A stretch of DNA of 64,000 nt, taken from the NCBI RefSeq assembly GCF_900240215.1, contig NZ_LT964679.1:2459446-2523445 (forward strand). The letters run 5' to 3'. Below, piece by piece: positions 61,944-64,000 of the stretch (positions are counted from its first letter, which is position 1; every line of letters starts with the position of its first letter). The notes under the pieces were generated by a model. That model ran no database searches and was not told the origin of the DNA. It worked only from the letters and a program-made list of their open reading frames with translations. The stretch is from Raoultibacter timonensis. GTDB taxonomy: Bacteria > Actinomycetota > Coriobacteriia > Coriobacteriales > Eggerthellaceae. Both the position numbers and the translations under genes were made by a program.

Positions 61944-62010
61944 CTGGAAATGAAAAACGAAACGGTCATGTACCTATCGAGTGCACGGCCGTTTCGTTTT
62001 TTATTTCCAG
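61944..62010 (+). terminator. Long 22-bp hairpin downstream of encapsulin
   Basis: Arms at 61944-61965 (CTGGAAATGAAAAACGAAAC and two more G) and 61989-62010 pair over 22 positions with one G-U pair, around a 23-base loop. The right arm contains TTTTTTATTT. It is longer than a usual terminator and could be a small inverted-repeat element acting as one. Confidence 0.65.
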
Positions 62011-62155
62011 GTGCTGTGCGGATGCGATCATCGCAAACAACAAGCACAGCCAATCAACAAGGTGTCGCCCATGCTGCGGAATGGAGCATTGCCCGTATAA
62101 TAAGCACATCGCGCGAAGCCGCTCGAACGAATTTACCTTGTCATCTGGAGGAACG

Positions 62156-63580
62156 ATGGAAAAGAATCGGAAGCTCGTCGTCGAGCCGATATACCTGGGG
62201 TTTTCTACCGTTATAGCCACCCTGCTCATCTACGAGCCCGCCTTGCATTCCTTTGTGAATTTCGGATACTTCGAAACGTTTATCATGCCGTTCTCCCTGA
62301 CGGCGTTCGCTTCGTGCGCCATTTATGCCATCGTCTGCATTACGCTTGCCCAAAAAGCCCCCCGAAACGTCACTGGAAAACAAGCGATCGAGAAGGTGCT
62401 GCGATTCGGCTCCACGGCCCTTGGGGCGGGAGGCTTCTTGCTGCTTGTCGCATTCGAGGGAACGTTACCCCTTCAGATTGCCTCCGGCTTTTTTGCGGGG
62501 ATATCGGCAGCCTCGGTTCTTCTCGCCTGGGGGGAAACCTACGCTGGATGTTCTATGCAGAAATCCCTGCTCCACATCGCCCTTTCATGCGTCATCGCCG
62601 TGCTTTTGATGAACACGATGGGCACGCTTCCTTTTCCCATCACCGCAGTGCTTTTCTGCCTCCTTACGGCAGCCAGTGCTATTCAGCCCACGTTCTGGAA
62701 CGAGCGTCACGTCACAGATCGGCCATCGAGAGAAACGGAACCGAGCGTCAAAGCCTCTCTCCGCCCCGTCCGGCGCATGCTGGGAAACCTCGCCGAACCG
62801 CTCATCGGCATATTCTTGTTCTCGCTCGTTTTCGCCACCTTAGGTGATCACCGCGTGTATTTGTTCTACCTGAGCTTCCTTATGGGAACGCTGCTCTCGG
62901 GGCTTTGCATCATCCCCCTTCTGTACATCAACAGTACACGACCCATCCTTTCGCTCATCTACCAGGTAATCCTCCCCGTGCTAGGACTCGTCTTGATCGT
63001 TGTCACCATGATCGCCCCCGACAGTCCGCAGGGCATCGTCGCCCGCAATGGATCAATGCTGTTCTACGCGTTCGCCTCCATGCTCTTTATCGCGTCGATT
63101 ATCGGCTTCACGACAGCGGATGAATTCGAGCCCGAACTCATCCTCGGAAGCGCCGTTGCCACATTCGCCATCGGAGGCTTTCTCGGCACAGCCCTTGTTG
63201 CAATCGTCGGACGCAACGATTACGTAACTGGTGTCTTTTTAGCACTTACCTGCATATACGTTATCTTTCTCGCCATACGACCCAGCGTATTGGCGTGGAT
63301 GGGAAAGGAAGCGAGCCCTTTTGGCGCTCCCCCGCATGACGATGCAGGAGACCGAGAGGCGACATGTTTCGCCTTAGCCGAAACATACGGGCTCACCGAT
63401 CGAGAAACGGAGATTCTCGGCTATGTGGTGGCCGATCACACGTCGTCCTACATCGCGCGGACGCTCTTCATATCCGAAAGCACCGTACGCGGTCACATTC
63501 ACCACATCTATCAGAAGCTCGGCATATCCTCCCGAGAAGAGATGATCGCGCTCTTCAAGCAAAGTGCCGCAATACGTTAA
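62156..63580 (+). CDS. Membrane-embedded LuxR-type regulator
   Basis: A 474-residue protein with about twelve membrane helices and a C-terminal LuxR helix-turn-helix (YGLTDRETEILGYVVADHTS, then STVRGHIHHIYQKL; about 408-460). ATG 62156 follows GGAGG; the frame runs upstream through the hairpin without similarity. It is convergent with, and adjacent to, a flavoprotein gene at the window end, and may control it or another reductase. Confidence 0.88.
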   Translation: MEKNRKLVVEPIYLGFSTVIATLLIYEPALHSFVNFGYFETFIMPFSLTAFASCAIYAIVCITLAQKAPRNVTGKQAIEKVLRFGSTALGAGGFLLLVAFEGTLPLQIASGFFAGISAASVLLAWGETYAGCSMQKSLLHIALSCVIAVLLMNTMGTLPFPITAVLFCLLTAASAIQPTFWNERHVTDRPSRETEPSVKASLRPVRRMLGNLAEPLIGIFLFSLVFATLGDHRVYLFYLSFLMGTLLSGLCIIPLLYINSTRPILSLIYQVILPVLGLVLIVVTMIAPDSPQGIVARNGSMLFYAFASMLFIASIIGFTTADEFEPELILGSAVATFAIGGFLGTALVAIVGRNDYVTGVFLALTCIYVIFLAIRPSVLAWMGKEASPFGAPPHDDAGDREATCFALAETYGLTDRETEILGYVVADHTSSYIARTLFISESTVRGHIHHIYQKLGISSREEMIALFKQSAAIR

Positions 63581-63609
63581 GGCGGGATGCCGATAACCGA
63601 CATCCCGCC
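63581..63609 (+). terminator. 9-bp hairpin after the LuxR gene
   Basis: GGCGGGATG/CATCCCGCC with an 11-base loop, starting directly after the stop codon. No T-run follows. Confidence 0.5.
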
Positions 63610-63708
63610 AGAGCAGATGCACGTCCATGCGAAATCGAAATCGCGCGACCCTCATGGATCTTCGAATGGAATCGATGCCGTCCAAGCACACCGCTCAGCA
63701 CGCCGCTC

Positions 63709-64000
63709 TTATGAGATTTCTTGACCCGTTAGCAGCTTGCCGCATACGCGACCGAGCGTTACCGCAGATCCAATGTTCTTGCCGGCCCAAGGATTCGGAT
63801 TCGAGAAACCGAACGTCCCACCCAGACAACGCCCTATTGCATAGAGACCCTCGATAGGATTGCCGTCCCTATCGACAACGTTCATGGCGTCGTCGGTTTC
63901 CAGGCCGCCCATAGTGCCCAGCCCGACACCGAGCCAACGCTGGTTTTCTGCAGTCGAAGCATAGAAGGGGCCGTTCTTGATCGGGATCATGCATTCGGAG
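63709..64000 (-). CDS. FAD-dependent reductase, C-terminal part (runs off the window)
   Basis: The last 97 codons of a flavoprotein of the fumarate-reductase/succinate-dehydrogenase superfamily, read from the right edge (frame open to 64000). NGPFYASTAENQRWLGVGLGTMGGLETDDAMNV is the region before the C-terminal FAD segment, and GLYAIGRCLGGTFGFSNPNPWAGKNIGSAVTLGRVCGKLLTG (by its ends, GLYAIG...KLLTG) is that segment. The 5-prime end, signal peptide and FMN domain, if any, lie outside. Confidence 0.88.
   Translation of the reverse strand, partial: SECMIPIKNGPFYASTAENQRWLGVGLGTMGGLETDDAMNVVDRDGNPIEGLYAIGRCLGGTFGFSNPNPWAGKNIGSAVTLGRVCGKLLTGQEIS

Overview
The window looks like chromosome from a gut-type anaerobic actinobacterium of the class Coriobacteriia, most likely family Eggerthellaceae. 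The evidence is indirect: GC is high by eye (about 60%). There are several polytopic membrane proteins ending in a LuxR helix-turn-helix, each next to a flavoprotein reductase; two of those reductases are complete and carry Tat-lipoprotein signals. There are Cys-containing PAS-like c-di-GMP proteins and a large anaerobic formate/hydrogen operon. No rRNA, CRISPR array, prophage or intact insertion sequence was seen. One tRNA-Leu(CAG) is present.

Layout. 1-672: no convincing gene, a palindromic candidate operator at 502-522. 673-5890: GMC oxidoreductase, glutathione peroxidase, a membrane-anchored protein of unknown function, then an acid/amide module (AmiS/UreI-type channel plus formamidase AmiF). 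6165-6790: RelB/DinJ antitoxin with a PIN toxin. 6970-8277: a trigger-factor homologue without the ribosome-docking loop. 8449-24411: a 15-gene minus-strand operon for a type-2 formate hydrogenlyase (hydN, fdhF, hyfABCDEFG, hyfH, hyfI, hycH, hycI, an iron alcohol dehydrogenase, fdhD). 24837-29517: DUF4256 protein, amidohydrolase, an unrecognised multi-pass membrane protein and a small LuxR regulator. 29858-33128: vitamin B6 synthesis (pdxT, pdxS) with divergent pdxR. 33236-37364: serA, an Old Yellow Enzyme-like reductase, an ankyrin protein. 37478-40858: Tat-exported flavoprotein with a divergent LuxR membrane regulator. 40991-45682: a divergent c-di-GMP phosphodiesterase/cyclase pair. 45812-50075: purine permease, TIGR00300 protein, tRNA-Leu, membrane diguanylate cyclase. 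50349-53201: LAxTG-anchored surface protein. 53202-53945: gene-poor and partly AT-rich. 53946-58683: two small membrane proteins, LuxR regulator and divergent FMN/FAD exported reductase. 58927-61890: UspA, YdcF-like protein, encapsulated ferritin and encapsulin shell. 62156-64000: third LuxR regulator and the C-terminus of another flavoprotein, cut by the window end.

How it works together. Formamidase makes ammonia and formate, and formate is the substrate of the nearby formate hydrogenlyase, so formamide or formate could be disposed of as H2 and CO2. The complex carries three antiporter-like membrane subunits, as in E. coli Hyf, which suggests ion pumping. Around it the cell uses exported flavin reductases, each apparently controlled by a neighbouring membrane LuxR sensor, as its respiratory repertoire. 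Encapsulin-ferritin iron storage, glutathione peroxidase and UspA cover iron and oxidative stress. These links are inferences from gene identity and order; enzyme assignments come from recognisable motifs in the translations.
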